Notes: generated from the letters alone by a model not told the origin. A DNA stretch of 64,000 bases from CAVZTX01 sp963778375 (GCA_963778375.1 CAVZTX010000020.1:9369-73368); one strand, 5' to 3'. Positions 25,747 through 34,845 are shown, counted from the first letter of the stretch. Numbers and translations: made by a program.

Positions 25747-28700
25747 ACGTCAATTTATGCTCAATCGCATACCGCGTAGCACCCGCCCGCGAAGTAGTCC
25801 GAATCTTCCCATAGATCGACGTCAGATGCGCATTCACCGTCCGCGGACTAATCACCAACTGCTCCGCCACCTGCGCATCCGTAAACCCTCTCGCCACCAG
25901 CCGCAGCACCTCCACCTCCCGCGTCGTCAATCCATCAGGATACGTAACCTGCACCTTCCCTGCTGGAGGCAAAGATACCGTAGGAGGCCTTGACGCACTC
26001 CCGGATAAAGTTACCGGTAACGGAGCCTTCCCTTGTTCACCAACAGCTTGCTCCGGAGTCAGAGCCTGCCCTTCAGCCCACACTGCACTAAAAGTCGATT
26101 CTCCAAGCTGCCTACGTGCAGCAACAAGCGCATGTTCATAGGCATCACGCTCGAAAGGTGGAATAGGCGCTCCACTCGTCCCACGCAAAGACGCTGCCGC
26201 CGCCCAGAGTCGCACCGCCCATCCAATATCTCCCTGCGCTGAGGCAACACTAGCCAAACCCTCCAGGCAAGAAGCAATGTAAAGCTTATCCCCTACCTGC
26301 CGAGCGACGGCCAGACTCTCCTCATACTGTGCCCGCGCGGCTGCATACTCTCCCTTGGCAGCCAGGATACGTCCAACCACCAGCAGCGCCTCGGTTGTGC
26401 CATGCCGGTGCTCAAGCCGCCGGTAAAGCCTCAAACTCTGCTGCGCCTGCGCCTCGGCAGTCTTCAAATCATCCTCAATCATGGCAAGTTGCGCCGACAA
26501 GCACAACGATGATGCTTTCCCTTCTTTGAAACCTAGCTGTTTTGAGAGGGCCAGACTTTCTTCCAGCAGGATCGGTATCCTTGTCTGCTCTGTCTGCGAG
26601 ACAAGGAGTATCTGTGCCAACTGGCACAGCGCCTGCACAATACCTCGCTGGTTGCCCACTCGCCGCAACAGAGCCACCGACTCTTCTGAAAGGGTTCGTC
26701 CTCGCGTATAATCTCCCTGCTGGCTTGCCATCGAGGCCAACTGGAAAAGCGCGTAGGCGATGCGCTCCTGGTCGCCGACCTCTCGAAAGAGCGCGAGCGC
26801 CTCCTCGGTCAACGAGCGAGCCTCTTGCCCCTTACCCCTGCGCCAGGCCACAATGCCCTGCATATACAATGAAAAAGCGATACCCGCCTTATCTCCCAAC
26901 TGCCTGCACAACGCTAGACTCTTTTCCGCCAACCCCTCGCCCTGCTCATAATCTCCCTGTACAAGCGCCAGCCGTGCCGCCGCCTTGAGCGCCCTAGACC
27001 GTGCCGATAGCTCGACTCCATCAACCCGCTCGCTCTGTGTCAGAGCACGAGCGAGAAACGCACGCCCCTCGCTCACATGCCCTCGAATCATCCAGAAGCG
27101 CTGCAACGCTGCACTCGCCCTCAGCGCTAGTTCAATACGCGAGACCGCCTCCATCCCTTTCGGATGCTCCAAAGACCAGTTCAATGCAGCCCGCAGATTG
27201 TCATGTTCCCGCTCAAGATGCTCCAGCCAGTTCGCTCCAAAATCCGCTTCGGCTTGCTCCGTCAGATCCAGGTAATAAGCTGCGTGCGCCTGTTGGACAG
27301 CCTCCATCTCCCCACTGGTAACCAGGCATTCCTGCCCATACTCACGAATCGTCTCTAGCATCAACAGACGTGGCTCATCCATCTCCTGCTCGGTTTGTTG
27401 GAGCAAGCTTTTATCAATCAGTGATGCAACTCCATCCAGGACCGCTAGCTCACCATCATCCGATGCAGCGCAAATCATCTCTGCCGCTGTTAGTGTACAC
27501 CCACCTGCAAAGACGGAGAGATGCCGGAAAAGACGCTGCTCCTGCGCATCCAAAAGTTGGTAGCTCCACGCAATCGTATTCCTCAATGTCTGCTGCCGCG
27601 TGGGAGCATCTCGCGAAGCTCCGGTCAATAGCGGTAAGCGATATTCCAGCCGTGCGAGTAGCACATGCAGGGGCAGCAACTTAACGCGTGCCGCCGCCAG
27701 TTCAATCGCTAGCGGTAACCCCTCCAGACGGATGCAGATTTTAGCAATAGTTTGAGCATTAGTCGGAGTAAGTTGGAAATCAGGCCGTATAGCTCGAGCA
27801 CGCTGCAAAAAAAGAGCCACCGCTGCATACTGCGAGAGCGCCTCGGAATCTGGCAGATGCTTCAGATCAGGCAAGGCCAGAGGAGATACGGGGAACTCGT
27901 GCTCTCCACGAATATGCAGCACAGCCCGGCTGGTGATCAGTACCTTGAGGCGAGGACATTCTGTAATCAACCCCGAAAGTTGTGGGGCTGCCGCCACCAC
28001 CTGCTCAAAGTTATCAAGCAGCAGCAGCAAATGCTTCTCTCGTAGAAATGCTCTCAACAAATCAGACAACTGCCGCGCTCCATTCTCTTTCAAGTTGAGC
28101 GTCTGTGCAATCGTAGGAACAACCAACTCCGGATCACTGATTGAGGCCAATGGAACAAAGCAAACTCCATCGATGAAGTCGTCGGTCAGCTCTGTCGCCA
28201 CTTGCAGAGCAAGACGCGTCTTGCCAACACCACCCGTTCCCGTAAGCGTTAACAAACGCACCTCTGGTTGCAGCAGAAGGTTACCAACAGCAGCCACCTC
28301 CGAGTCGCGTCCAACTAGCGGCGTGACTTGCGCCGGTAAATTATGCGTAGGCACATGTCCAACTTCACCCAGGTTTCCCGAAGAAAAAAAGAAGAGCGAG
28401 CCAGACAATTCTGTATTGCAAGCCTCTTCAAAAGCCAGCGCAAAGTCCTGTATCCGCCCAAAGCGCTGCTCCGGATCCTTAGCCAGAGCCTTCAACACCA
28501 CCTGCTCAACCACGAGCGGGATAGACGGAACCTTCTCTTGTAATGAAGGAGGCAAAGCAAGCGTATGTTTGATCGCAACCTCAGTCAGGGTCCCTGAAAA
28601 GGGACGCTCTCCACACAGCCATTCGTAGACCACAATCCCAAGCGCGTACTGATCGCTGGCAGGCCCCGGGCGCGCCTGGATCTGCTCTGGTGCCATGTAA

Positions 28701-29233
28701 GCAATCGTGCCGGCCGTATTCTGGATATGCTGTGAGTGTGAACTTTGTGCTACCACGGCAATACCAAAGTCGCTCAATAAAACCTCATCACCTCGCCCTA
28801 GTAGCATATTCTCCGGCTTGATATCACGATGAATCACCCGTGCATCATGCGCGTACTGCAAAGCGGCAGCCAGTTGCTTGACATGCGGCAAAATAGTTGA
28901 TGGCTCAGGAAGCATATCCGGCGTGTAGCGCTTGCGCAATGTGCCATTTGGCGCGTAGTCCATCACCAGGAAAGGTGTCGTATCCTCAACGCCAAAGTCC
29001 AAAATTCGCACAATATTAGGATGCTGCAACCGTGCGATCAGACGAGCTTCATTGCGGAATCCTTCTAGCTCATCGCCTGTCAACTGCATTCTCAGCACTT
29101 TGATAGCAGCCTCGGTACCAAGATGAACATGCTCACCCAGATACACCTCGGCAAAGCCCCCTCGCCCCAACAAACGAGTCAGTTGGTAATTGCCAAGTTG
29201 CAGCCCTACTGCTTCACCCATGCCGTCAACCAT
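25745..29233 (-). CDS. Ser/Thr protein kinase fused to a STAND ATPase, helical repeats and a LuxR helix-turn-helix
   Basis: From the ATG at 29233 (AGGAAGAGGTG upstream) the protein has 1162 residues. The kinase domain covers about 15-275, with G-loop GRGGFAEV (23-30), Lys45, HRDIKPEN (135-142) and DFG (155-157), so it should be active. An NB-ARC/AAA-type ATPase follows (PLVGRD, Walker A GTGGVGKT at 332-339, LLLLLDNFEQV, LPLAIELAAARV). TPR-like repeats run over about 650-1030. A LuxR-type helix-turn-helix closes it (LTTREVEVLRLVARGFTDAQ, ISPRTVNAHLTSIYGK). One chain thus combines phosphorylation, nucleotide-driven assembly and DNA binding. No membrane segment is seen, so it acts in the cytoplasm. 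The signal and targets are unknown. Confidence 0.92.
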   Translation of the reverse strand: MVDGMGEAVGLQLGNYQLTRLLGRGGFAEVYLGEHVHLGTEAAIKVLRMQLTGDELEGFRNEARLIARLQHPNIVRILDFGVEDTTPFLVMDYAPNGTLRKRYTPDMLPEPSTILPHVKQLAAALQYAHDARVIHRDIKPENMLLGRGDEVLLSDFGIAVVAQSSHSQHIQNTAGTIAYMAPEQIQARPGPASDQYALGIVVYEWLCGERPFSGTLTEVAIKHTLALPPSLQEKVPSIPLVVEQVVLKALAKDPEQRFGRIQDFALAFEEACNTELSGSLFFFSSGNLGEVGHVPTHNLPAQVTPLVGRDSEVAAVGNLLLQPEVRLLTLTGTGGVGKTRLALQVATELTDDFIDGVCFVPLASISDPELVVPTIAQTLNLKENGARQLSDLLRAFLREKHLLLLLDNFEQVVAAAPQLSGLITECPRLKVLITSRAVLHIRGEHEFPVSPLALPDLKHLPDSEALSQYAAVALFLQRARAIRPDFQLTPTNAQTIAKICIRLEGLPLAIELAAARVKLLPLHVLLARLEYRLPLLTGASRDAPTRQQTLRNTIAWSYQLLDAQEQRLFRHLSVFAGGCTLTAAEMICAASDDGELAVLDGVASLIDKSLLQQTEQEMDEPRLLMLETIREYGQECLVTSGEMEAVQQAHAAYYLDLTEQAEADFGANWLEHLEREHDNLRAALNWSLEHPKGMEAVSRIELALRASAALQRFWMIRGHVSEGRAFLARALTQSERVDGVELSARSRALKAAARLALVQGDYEQGEGLAEKSLALCRQLGDKAGIAFSLYMQGIVAWRRGKGQEARSLTEEALALFREVGDQERIAYALFQLASMASQQGDYTRGRTLSEESVALLRRVGNQRGIVQALCQLAQILLVSQTEQTRIPILLEESLALSKQLGFKEGKASSLCLSAQLAMIEDDLKTAEAQAQQSLRLYRRLEHRHGTTEALLVVGRILAAKGEYAAARAQYEESLAVARQVGDKLYIASCLEGLASVASAQGDIGWAVRLWAAAASLRGTSGAPIPPFERDAYEHALVAARRQLGESTFSAVWAEGQALTPEQAVGEQGKAPLPVTLSGSASRPPTVSLPPAGKVQVTYPDGLTTREVEVLRLVARGFTDAQVAEQLVISPRTVNAHLTSIYGKIRTTSRAGATRYAIEHKLT

Positions 29234-29364
29234 GCTTACACCTCTTCCTGCAAGCATACCCGAAATAAATCATAAATCGATGCAATCAGTCATCTAAGTA
29301 TATCACTGCAAAATTATACTCTGCCGCCCACCGAACCTCAATCTCAATTTCTCATCTCTCTTCA

Positions 29365-29393
29365 TTGACTGCTCACTTGTTTCATGGTATACT
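29365..29393 (+). promoter_or_regulatory. Sigma-70-type promoter of the disordered-protein gene
   Basis: TTGACT (29365-29370), 17 bases, TATACT (29388-29393). Transcription should start near 29400, about 310 bases before the first convincing start codon at 29713. The leader is therefore long. Confidence 0.7.
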
Positions 29394-29559
29394 AGAGTCA
29401 GATGAGCAAACACCTTGGCTCGGCACACCTTCTAGCCGTCCTTCTCCTCTGGAAGGACCAATCCTTCCTAACAGTCGCCCATCATACTCGATCGAAAACA
29501 AAGGTACCGGAACCGAAACAAGCTATCGCTACTCCTACCCACGTGTGATATACTATTAC

Positions 29560-29604
29560 AAACGCCAATTTAGATATTCCATCTTTACAGGAATACAGGC
29601 GTTT
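29560..29604 (+). promoter_or_regulatory. Nested hairpin in a long leader
   Basis: AAACGCC (29560) pairs with GGCGTTT (29598), and inside them TATTCC (29575) pairs with GGAATA (29590). It lies about 110 bases before the start codon. It could be a regulatory leader structure; no known class was recognised. Confidence 0.4.
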
Positions 29605-29712
29605 CAACCATGAGTGAGTGCGGAATGACCGACGGGACACTGACTATCGATCTTGCCAATCCGTCTACCTCGTAAAAGTACACCTCCACTTCACGCAACC
29701 CGGAAAGGATTT

Positions 29713-31023
29713 ATGACTAGAGATTTTAGTAAGCAACGGCGAGACGATGAGCGACCATTCTCTCGCAATTCATCCTCAGGCAGGTACGGGGAAGAGCGGT
29801 CTCCACGTCCTGCTCAACCTCGACCCAACCGTGAATCGGTAGATCGCGCATGGGAAAATGGAGCTCCCCAAAATCATGCCGACTATCGAGGAAGCCGCAA
29901 TAACAATAACAGATATGGGCAACCAGCGCGTGATAGCCGGCGACGCGAATACGATTCTCCTTCCGCTCAATATAGTCGCAACCGTCCCAATAGTCCCAGT
30001 AACTACGGCAGTCACAATAACGACAGACCTTACGGCAACCGCCAGGACAACTATCGCCATAACGAAGACGCTCCTCACGGCAACTCGAACCCCCGCTACC
30101 GCTCAACTGACTATAGCGTACGCGATTCCGGCAACCCACGCTTCAACGACCGTCGGAGGCATGACTATCCAGAGAGATCTGGCGAACCGGGCCCACAGCG
30201 CGGTTTCCGCGACAATACGCGCTATCACGACTCAGACAATCAATACCAGAACCGCAACACAGACCGGGGATATGGCTATCAAGAGCGCAACCAGGATCGC
30301 GATAATCGATACTCACGCGACTTCGATCATGATAATCGCTCCCCACGCAATTTTAACCGGAATAACAGCGCTGCACGCGACTTTGACCGCAATAACCGGT
30401 CGTATCGATCTCGGAATGATCGTGGACCCAATACACAAAACCCACGCTGGCAAAGCCGTCCACCAATGCAGCGCGGCAGCGCCTATTCAAGGCCAGGCCA
30501 GAATTTTCAGAGATACCGTCCACAAGAGGAGCAATTTGAGGGCGATTATGAGCGCTTTGACGCTTCTGAACCTTCCCAGCATCCTTCGGGAACAGGCCAA
30601 CTTCAGGACAACTCTTCTGACGGGCATGACCAGGCAGAAAAAGAGCGTCCTGAGCGCACAGTAACACGTCTACCAGATGGACGTGTCCTCAAAGGTCCTC
30701 GTCCGGTCCAGCGCAAGAATGCCGAATTCTGGCATGAAATCGCCGACGAGACCGAAGCCCTGGTTGATCAGGTGAATACATCGACCCCTGAACCACCTGC
30801 CGACCTTCCACAGGCGGCTCCAACGAAGCAGAGGAAAACCAAAGCATCGCCTAAACCATCAACATCAGAAACGTCGCGTACACCACGTAAGCGCGCCGCC
30901 AGCGCCGTCACCCGTGGAAAAAAGGCTGGAACCCGGGAAACTGCAACAAAAAAGACTCCCAAGCAGCGTTCTACCGGCCCCAAGCCCTCGCAACGCGGCT
31001 ATAAGTGGCCAACACCGGAATAA
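29713..31023 (+). CDS. Intrinsically disordered Asn/Arg/Asp-rich protein with basic histone-like tail
   Basis: The 436-residue protein has almost no hydrophobic core. Residues 1-300 are built from N, R, D, Y, S, G and P (units such as RDFDRNNRSYRSRNDR and YNN/DNR motifs). They end at a short ordered-looking motif, RTVTRLPDGRVLKGPRPVQR then KNAEFWHEIADETEALVDQ. The C-terminal about 80 residues are rich in Lys, Thr and Pro, like H1-type tails (SRTPRKRAASAVTRGKKAGT). Such composition suits RNA or DNA binding and phase separation, but no domain family is recognised. The ATG has GGAAAGGA upstream. The phosphotriesterase-like gene starts 15 bases after the stop, so the two are probably cotranscribed. 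Confidence 0.8.
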   Translation: MTRDFSKQRRDDERPFSRNSSSGRYGEERSPRPAQPRPNRESVDRAWENGAPQNHADYRGSRNNNNRYGQPARDSRRREYDSPSAQYSRNRPNSPSNYGSHNNDRPYGNRQDNYRHNEDAPHGNSNPRYRSTDYSVRDSGNPRFNDRRRHDYPERSGEPGPQRGFRDNTRYHDSDNQYQNRNTDRGYGYQERNQDRDNRYSRDFDHDNRSPRNFNRNNSAARDFDRNNRSYRSRNDRGPNTQNPRWQSRPPMQRGSAYSRPGQNFQRYRPQEEQFEGDYERFDASEPSQHPSGTGQLQDNSSDGHDQAEKERPERTVTRLPDGRVLKGPRPVQRKNAEFWHEIADETEALVDQVNTSTPEPPADLPQAAPTKQRKTKASPKPSTSETSRTPRKRAASAVTRGKKAGTRETATKKTPKQRSTGPKPSQRGYKWPTPE

Positions 31024-31038
31024 ATAAAGGGATGACCC

Positions 31039-32061
31039 ATGCATATCATGACAGTGCTCGGCCCAATTGAGCCGGAGAAACTCGGCATCACCCTTGGGCA
31101 CGAGCATCTACTCATCGATCTGCGTGGGTTATGGGAGAATCCTCCCCCGGAGCGTGCGCACCTGGTTGACTCGGAGCCTACTCTGGAAAACCTTGGCGAA
31201 CTCGTGCGTAACCCTTACGACTCAAAACCCAACTTACTCATCGACGATCTTGAGTTAAGTATTCGCGAACTGATGCGCTACAAAGCAGCAGGCGGTCAAG
31301 GGCTTATCGACATGACAACCGTTGGTATTCAACCCGATCCAGAAGGGTTGTGTATTATTGCACAACGCACCGGTGTACATATTGTAGCGGGGTGTGGTTA
31401 CTATCGGCAGCCACTCCTGCCCGCATCGCTACATCAGCGCAGCACCGAGGAAATCGCAGACAATCTGCTCTGCTGGCTAAGCGAAGGCATGTACGGCACA
31501 ACGATCCGTGCAGGTCTGATGGGAGAATTGGGCACAAGCTCTCCCATCTATCCATTCGAGGAACGTCAGCTTCGTGCCGCGGCCTGCGTACAGCGTCAAA
31601 CTGGAGCAAGCATGAATGTTCATCCCCTCATCTGGGGGCATGAGCACCTGCACATTCTAGACATATTAGAAGCAGAGGGAGCTAACCTCTCCCGGGTCGC
31701 AATCAGCCACTGCGATGAGCTTATAGAGCCAGCATGGCATGCACAGATTGCCGAGCGCGGAGCCATCCTCTCCTTCGACACCTTTGGCTCAGAAACCTAC
31801 TTTGATCGTAGTTTCGCCCAGGAACCACGCGATACCGACCGTATCGAGTGCGTCCTGCGTCTATTAGAAAAAGGCTACGGCGCGCAGCTAACACTCGCGC
31901 ATGACATTTGTACCCGTATCCAGCTCCACCACTACGGAGGTTGGGGCTGGGATCACTTACTCAACAACATCGTCCCGCGCCTGCGTCACGCTGGTGTCTC
32001 CCAGCAAGAATTAGACCTCATGCTAATTGACACCCCAAGACGCTTGTTAACGCAAGTATAG
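31039..32061 (+). CDS. Phosphotriesterase-family metal hydrolase
   Basis: The 340-residue TIM-barrel protein has the binuclear metal ligands of the PTE family: GHEHL (His21, His23), Glu163 in MGELGTSS where phosphotriesterase has a carboxylated Lys, His195 in MNVHPL, His224 in AISHCDE and Asp289 in LAHDICTR. A Glu bridge is also used by the E. coli homologue Php. The family includes lactonases and phosphodiesterases, and the natural substrate here is unknown. A second copy of its last 34 coding bases lies 40 bases after its stop, across a dispersed repeat. Confidence 0.88.
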   Translation: MHIMTVLGPIEPEKLGITLGHEHLLIDLRGLWENPPPERAHLVDSEPTLENLGELVRNPYDSKPNLLIDDLELSIRELMRYKAAGGQGLIDMTTVGIQPDPEGLCIIAQRTGVHIVAGCGYYRQPLLPASLHQRSTEEIADNLLCWLSEGMYGTTIRAGLMGELGTSSPIYPFEERQLRAAACVQRQTGASMNVHPLIWGHEHLHILDILEAEGANLSRVAISHCDELIEPAWHAQIAERGAILSFDTFGSETYFDRSFAQEPRDTDRIECVLRLLEKGYGAQLTLAHDICTRIQLHHYGGWGWDHLLNNIVPRLRHAGVSQQELDLMLIDTPRRLLTQV

Positions 32062-32126
32062 TAGGGGCGACCGCAAGGGTCGCCCTGCTCGACATGCTGA
32101 TTGACACCCCAAGGCGCTTGTTAACG
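32061..32126. repeat. GTAGGGGC repeat flanked by a duplicate of the preceding gene end
   Basis: GTAGGGGCGACCGCAAGGGT then CGCCCTG (32061-32087) starts at the stop codon of the PTE-like gene. Bases 32093-32126 repeat the gene end at 32019-32052 with only two differences (CATGCTRATTGACACCCCAA, then GRCGCTTGTTAACG). The repeat thus sits between two copies of a 34-base segment. Confidence 0.85.
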
Positions 32127-32147
32127 TTAGCAGGATAATATCGATCT

Positions 32148-33092
32148 ATGCTCTATCCCAGCTACCTCAATCTCTACGAAACAGGTGAACTGGCAGAACG
32201 CGCTGCGGCTGCCTGGGAAATCCTGCGCAGTTGCACCATCTGCCCACAGAATTGCCGTTGCAACCGCATTGCCGGGAAAACTGGCGTCTGTCGCTCAGGT
32301 ACCGAAGCCATCGTTGCCTCCTGGAATGTCCATCGTCGCGAAGAACCACCCATCAGTGGCACACGTGGCGCGGGAACCATCTTCTTTGGCTATTGCCAGG
32401 CCCGCTGCACCTACTGCCAGAACTTCTCATTAAGCCAGGGAGGTTTAGGACATCGCGTTGGCCCGGAACGCCTCGCGGACATGATGCTCTACCTGCAAAA
32501 GAAACGCTGCCACAATCTCGACCTTGTCACACCAACCCATTTTGTACCCCAGATTCTGGCCGCGCTCGTCGTAGCCTGCGGCAAAGGCCTACGCCTGCCC
32601 ATCGTCTACAACTGTGCCGGGTACGAAAACCTGGAAACCCTGAAGCTCCTGGATGGAGTCGTAGACATCTACCTCCCCGATTCCAAGTACTCCGACAACA
32701 AGAATGCCCTGCGCACCTCAAAAATGCCCCATTATGTTGATTCCAACCAGCTCACTTTGCGTGAAATGTACCGCCAGGTTGGCCCATTGGAACTCAACGA
32801 AGAAGGTATTGCCCGCCGTGGCCTGCTCATCCGTCACCTTGTCATGCCAGAGGATATCTCAGGCACGCGCGAAGTCCTGCGCTGGATCGCGGAAGAACTT
32901 GGCCCCGACACCCCCGTCAGCCTCATGGATCAATACTTCCCAGCCTGGAAAGCCGTCAACGACCCAATCTTAAACCGCCGCCTCACCTGGGAAGAGTACC
33001 GCACAGCCATGGACGCCCTCGAAGAACTCAATCTCACCGCTGGCTACGTCCAGGAAGACCTGATGGAACTCGATACAACGTCTATAGTATAG
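32148..33092 (+). CDS. Radical SAM protein, pyruvate-formate-lyase-activase-like (COG1313 group)
   Basis: The 314-residue protein has the radical-SAM cluster motif CxxxCxxC at Cys83, Cys87 and Cys90 (FGYCQARCTYCQN). An extra N-terminal Cys set (Cys29, Cys32, Cys36, Cys48 in CTICPQNC...GVCR) is typical of this activase-like group. PIVYNCAGYENLETL and IRHLVMPEDISGT are conserved barrel segments. It should cleave SAM to make a glycyl or other radical, but no glycyl-radical partner lies nearby. The start has a weak AGGATAAT upstream, inside the repeat-disturbed spacer. Confidence 0.85.
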   Translation: MLYPSYLNLYETGELAERAAAAWEILRSCTICPQNCRCNRIAGKTGVCRSGTEAIVASWNVHRREEPPISGTRGAGTIFFGYCQARCTYCQNFSLSQGGLGHRVGPERLADMMLYLQKKRCHNLDLVTPTHFVPQILAALVVACGKGLRLPIVYNCAGYENLETLKLLDGVVDIYLPDSKYSDNKNALRTSKMPHYVDSNQLTLREMYRQVGPLELNEEGIARRGLLIRHLVMPEDISGTREVLRWIAEELGPDTPVSLMDQYFPAWKAVNDPILNRRLTWEEYRTAMDALEELNLTAGYVQEDLMELDTTSIV

Positions 33093-33102
33093 TTGATGAC
33101 TC

Positions 33103-33175
33103 GTAGGGCGTGAGCAGACGCAGTCTGGGTGGGGGACAGGCAATAAGTCGCCACCACCGATGTATCGGCCATCCG
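33103..33175. repeat. Dispersed repeat, degenerate GTAGGGCGTGAG form
   Basis: GTAGGGCGTGAGCAGACGCA at the start and CCACCACCGATGTATCGGCC near the end. The end matches the CCGCCGATGTATCGGCC part of the copy at 37884. Confidence 0.5.
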
Positions 33176-33197
33176 CAAGGACATAGACCTTTCATGC

Positions 33198-33271
33198 TAT
33201 AATCTGAAGCAAGAAGCCATAAAGGAGAAGATCCATGTGAGGCGGTCTACAAGGCGTACAGACCGCTTCAC
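33198..33271 (+). promoter_or_regulatory. Leader with ribosome site, AUG-UGA and hairpin
   Basis: A TATAAT box (33198-33203) is followed by AAAGGAGAAGATCC, then ATG at 33235 immediately followed by TGA. GTGAGGCGGTCT (33237-33248), overlapping that stop, pairs with AGACCGCTTCAC (33260-33271), and CATTTTG follows. A ribosome paused on the start-stop pair would cover the hairpin base, so this may attenuate the prenyl synthase gene 50 bases downstream. No good -35 box was found. Confidence 0.45.
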
Positions 33272-33320
33272 ATTTTGATAACCGACCTGTGACGCCGGAT
33301 ACCGAAATGGAGAGCCAACT

Positions 33321-34310
33321 ATGAACGACACGGCCACTTTGAGCCGCCTATTCGCCCACATTCAGCCTGATCTCGATCAGGTAGACAAAACCTTTGAGGA
33401 GCGAGCAACCTCTGGTCTCGAGATCCTCAATTCCGCCTCAATGCACGCGCTTGGATCGCCCGGCAAACGTCTGCGCACGGCTCTCACACTACTTTCAGGC
33501 AAACTGAACGCGTACCGCTTCGACAAACTTCTCCCCCTCAGCGTTGCCTTCGAAATGGTTCACCTTGCAACCTTGATTCACGATGATATCGTAGACAATG
33601 CCCTCACCCGCCGCGGCAACCCAACCGTGAATGCCCTCTGGGGCAACAATATCGCCATCCTGCTTGGCGACTACTACTTCGCCAAAACCGCTGGACTCAT
33701 CGCCGATATCAACGATAACCGCATCGACCATCTCTTTTCCGATACAGTCGCTACGGTCTGCGAAGGTACCATCATGGAGATGATGACCGCCGGCCGTATC
33801 GACCTCACCATCGAGAGCTACTACGAGAAAATCAGTCATAAGACCGCCTGCTTAATTGCTGCTTGCTGTACTGGAGGGGCCATCGTCAGCTCGGCCAATC
33901 CTGAAGAGATTGCCTACATGCACGAGTACGGCATCAATCTCGGCATTGCCTTCCAAATCATTGACGATGTTCTGGACTACACCGAAGATCAGGCCACTAT
34001 CGGCAAACCCGCCGGAAACGATCTGCGCCAGGGAATGGTTACTTTACCATTGATCTATGCCCTGCAAGGACAACCCCAAAATGGGCATCTCCAACAAATC
34101 CAGCGTCTGTTGCAAGAGCCAACCCATACCGAGGAAGATATCCATGCAGTCGTGAACTGGGTCGTCAAAGGCTTAGGCGTCGAACACTCCTTCTCCGACG
34201 CCCATTCCTATGCAAATAAAGCACGAAAGGCCCTGTATCACTTTCCCGCCTCTCCAGACCGGGATGTTCTCGATGAATTGATAGACTTCGTTGTAACTCG
34301 TAAGCACTAA
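33321..34310 (+). CDS. Polyprenyl diphosphate synthase
   Basis: The 329-residue protein has both Asp-rich motifs of trans-prenyltransferases: the first around residues 88-92 (LIHDDIVDNALTRRG) and the second near 215 (FQIIDDVLDYTED). KRLRTALTLLSG carries the diphosphate-binding basic residues. It should extend allylic diphosphates with isopentenyl diphosphate to a long chain for menaquinone; chain length cannot be read safely. GAGAG precedes the ATG. The leader carries the AUG-stop hairpin. Confidence 0.92.
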   Translation: MNDTATLSRLFAHIQPDLDQVDKTFEERATSGLEILNSASMHALGSPGKRLRTALTLLSGKLNAYRFDKLLPLSVAFEMVHLATLIHDDIVDNALTRRGNPTVNALWGNNIAILLGDYYFAKTAGLIADINDNRIDHLFSDTVATVCEGTIMEMMTAGRIDLTIESYYEKISHKTACLIAACCTGGAIVSSANPEEIAYMHEYGINLGIAFQIIDDVLDYTEDQATIGKPAGNDLRQGMVTLPLIYALQGQPQNGHLQQIQRLLQEPTHTEEDIHAVVNWVVKGLGVEHSFSDAHSYANKARKALYHFPASPDRDVLDELIDFVVTRKH

Positions 34311-34317
34311 GCAGGTT

Positions 34318-34722
34318 TTAACGCTTCAGATTACGTCCAATAGGAGTTAATCCTACGAGAAACACTTCAAGTGCTTTGGCCAGTTCATAAAGCTGAGTCG
34401 CCTCGGCTATAGAGACTTCGTGACCTGCATGGGCAACCTGGTACAGCATTTGCACCGCTGGATGCTTTGTTGACGTAGTTGCCTCGCTTGCAGCGGAGCC
34501 AAGCAGGGAAGCGCGCATCGCATCTACGCTCGCGTTGACCTCCTCCAGGTTCGCAATATCTATGAAGCTTGCCGGTTTAGGTTGATTTTTTCCGCGACTT
34601 GCCCCCTGGCTCGCTTCCCACTGTCGCCGTGCCGATTTACCGGCGGAGCAGTAACAAAATTCAGGATGTGCAGAGTCGCTATTTTGTAAGCCAGTATCAT
34701 CGCAGATAGGGCAGATTGGCAT
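34318..34722 (-). CDS. Hypothetical protein with N-terminal zinc-finger-like cysteines
   Basis: The 134-residue protein opens MPICPICDDTGLQNSDSAHP then EFCYC. CxxC followed 20 residues later by CxC suggests a zinc knuckle, as in DnaJ-like or rubredoxin-like fingers. The C-terminal part is helical (AVQMLYQVAHAGHEVSIAEA). The start at 34722 has AGGAGG 6 bases upstream. It converges on the prenyl synthase with only 7 bases between the stops. The function is unknown. Confidence 0.65.
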   Translation of the reverse strand: MPICPICDDTGLQNSDSAHPEFCYCSAGKSARRQWEASQGASRGKNQPKPASFIDIANLEEVNASVDAMRASLLGSAASEATTSTKHPAVQMLYQVAHAGHEVSIAEATQLYELAKALEVFLVGLTPIGRNLKR

Positions 34723-34845
34723 TGGTAACCTCCTCATGGTCCGGTTATGTACACGTTACTAGCACTATACCATATGGACCGTAGTTGGGGTACAGCGGCC
34801 TTTGTATCCGACGCGTTTCATTAAGAATGATCTAAATTCGCCTTC

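Noticed and set aside
26760..28628. Plus-strand frames of 60-230 residues opposite the kinase gene
   Set aside because: They are shadows of a 1162-residue multidomain protein with intact motifs.
29365..29613. 82-residue frame in the leader of the disordered-protein gene
   Set aside because: It starts inside the promoter and has no ribosome site or recognisable pattern.
29858..30664. 268-residue Thr/Ile/Ala-rich plus-strand frame
   Set aside because: It is the out-of-frame reading of the repetitive Asn/Arg-rich gene; its composition is a by-product of that repeat.
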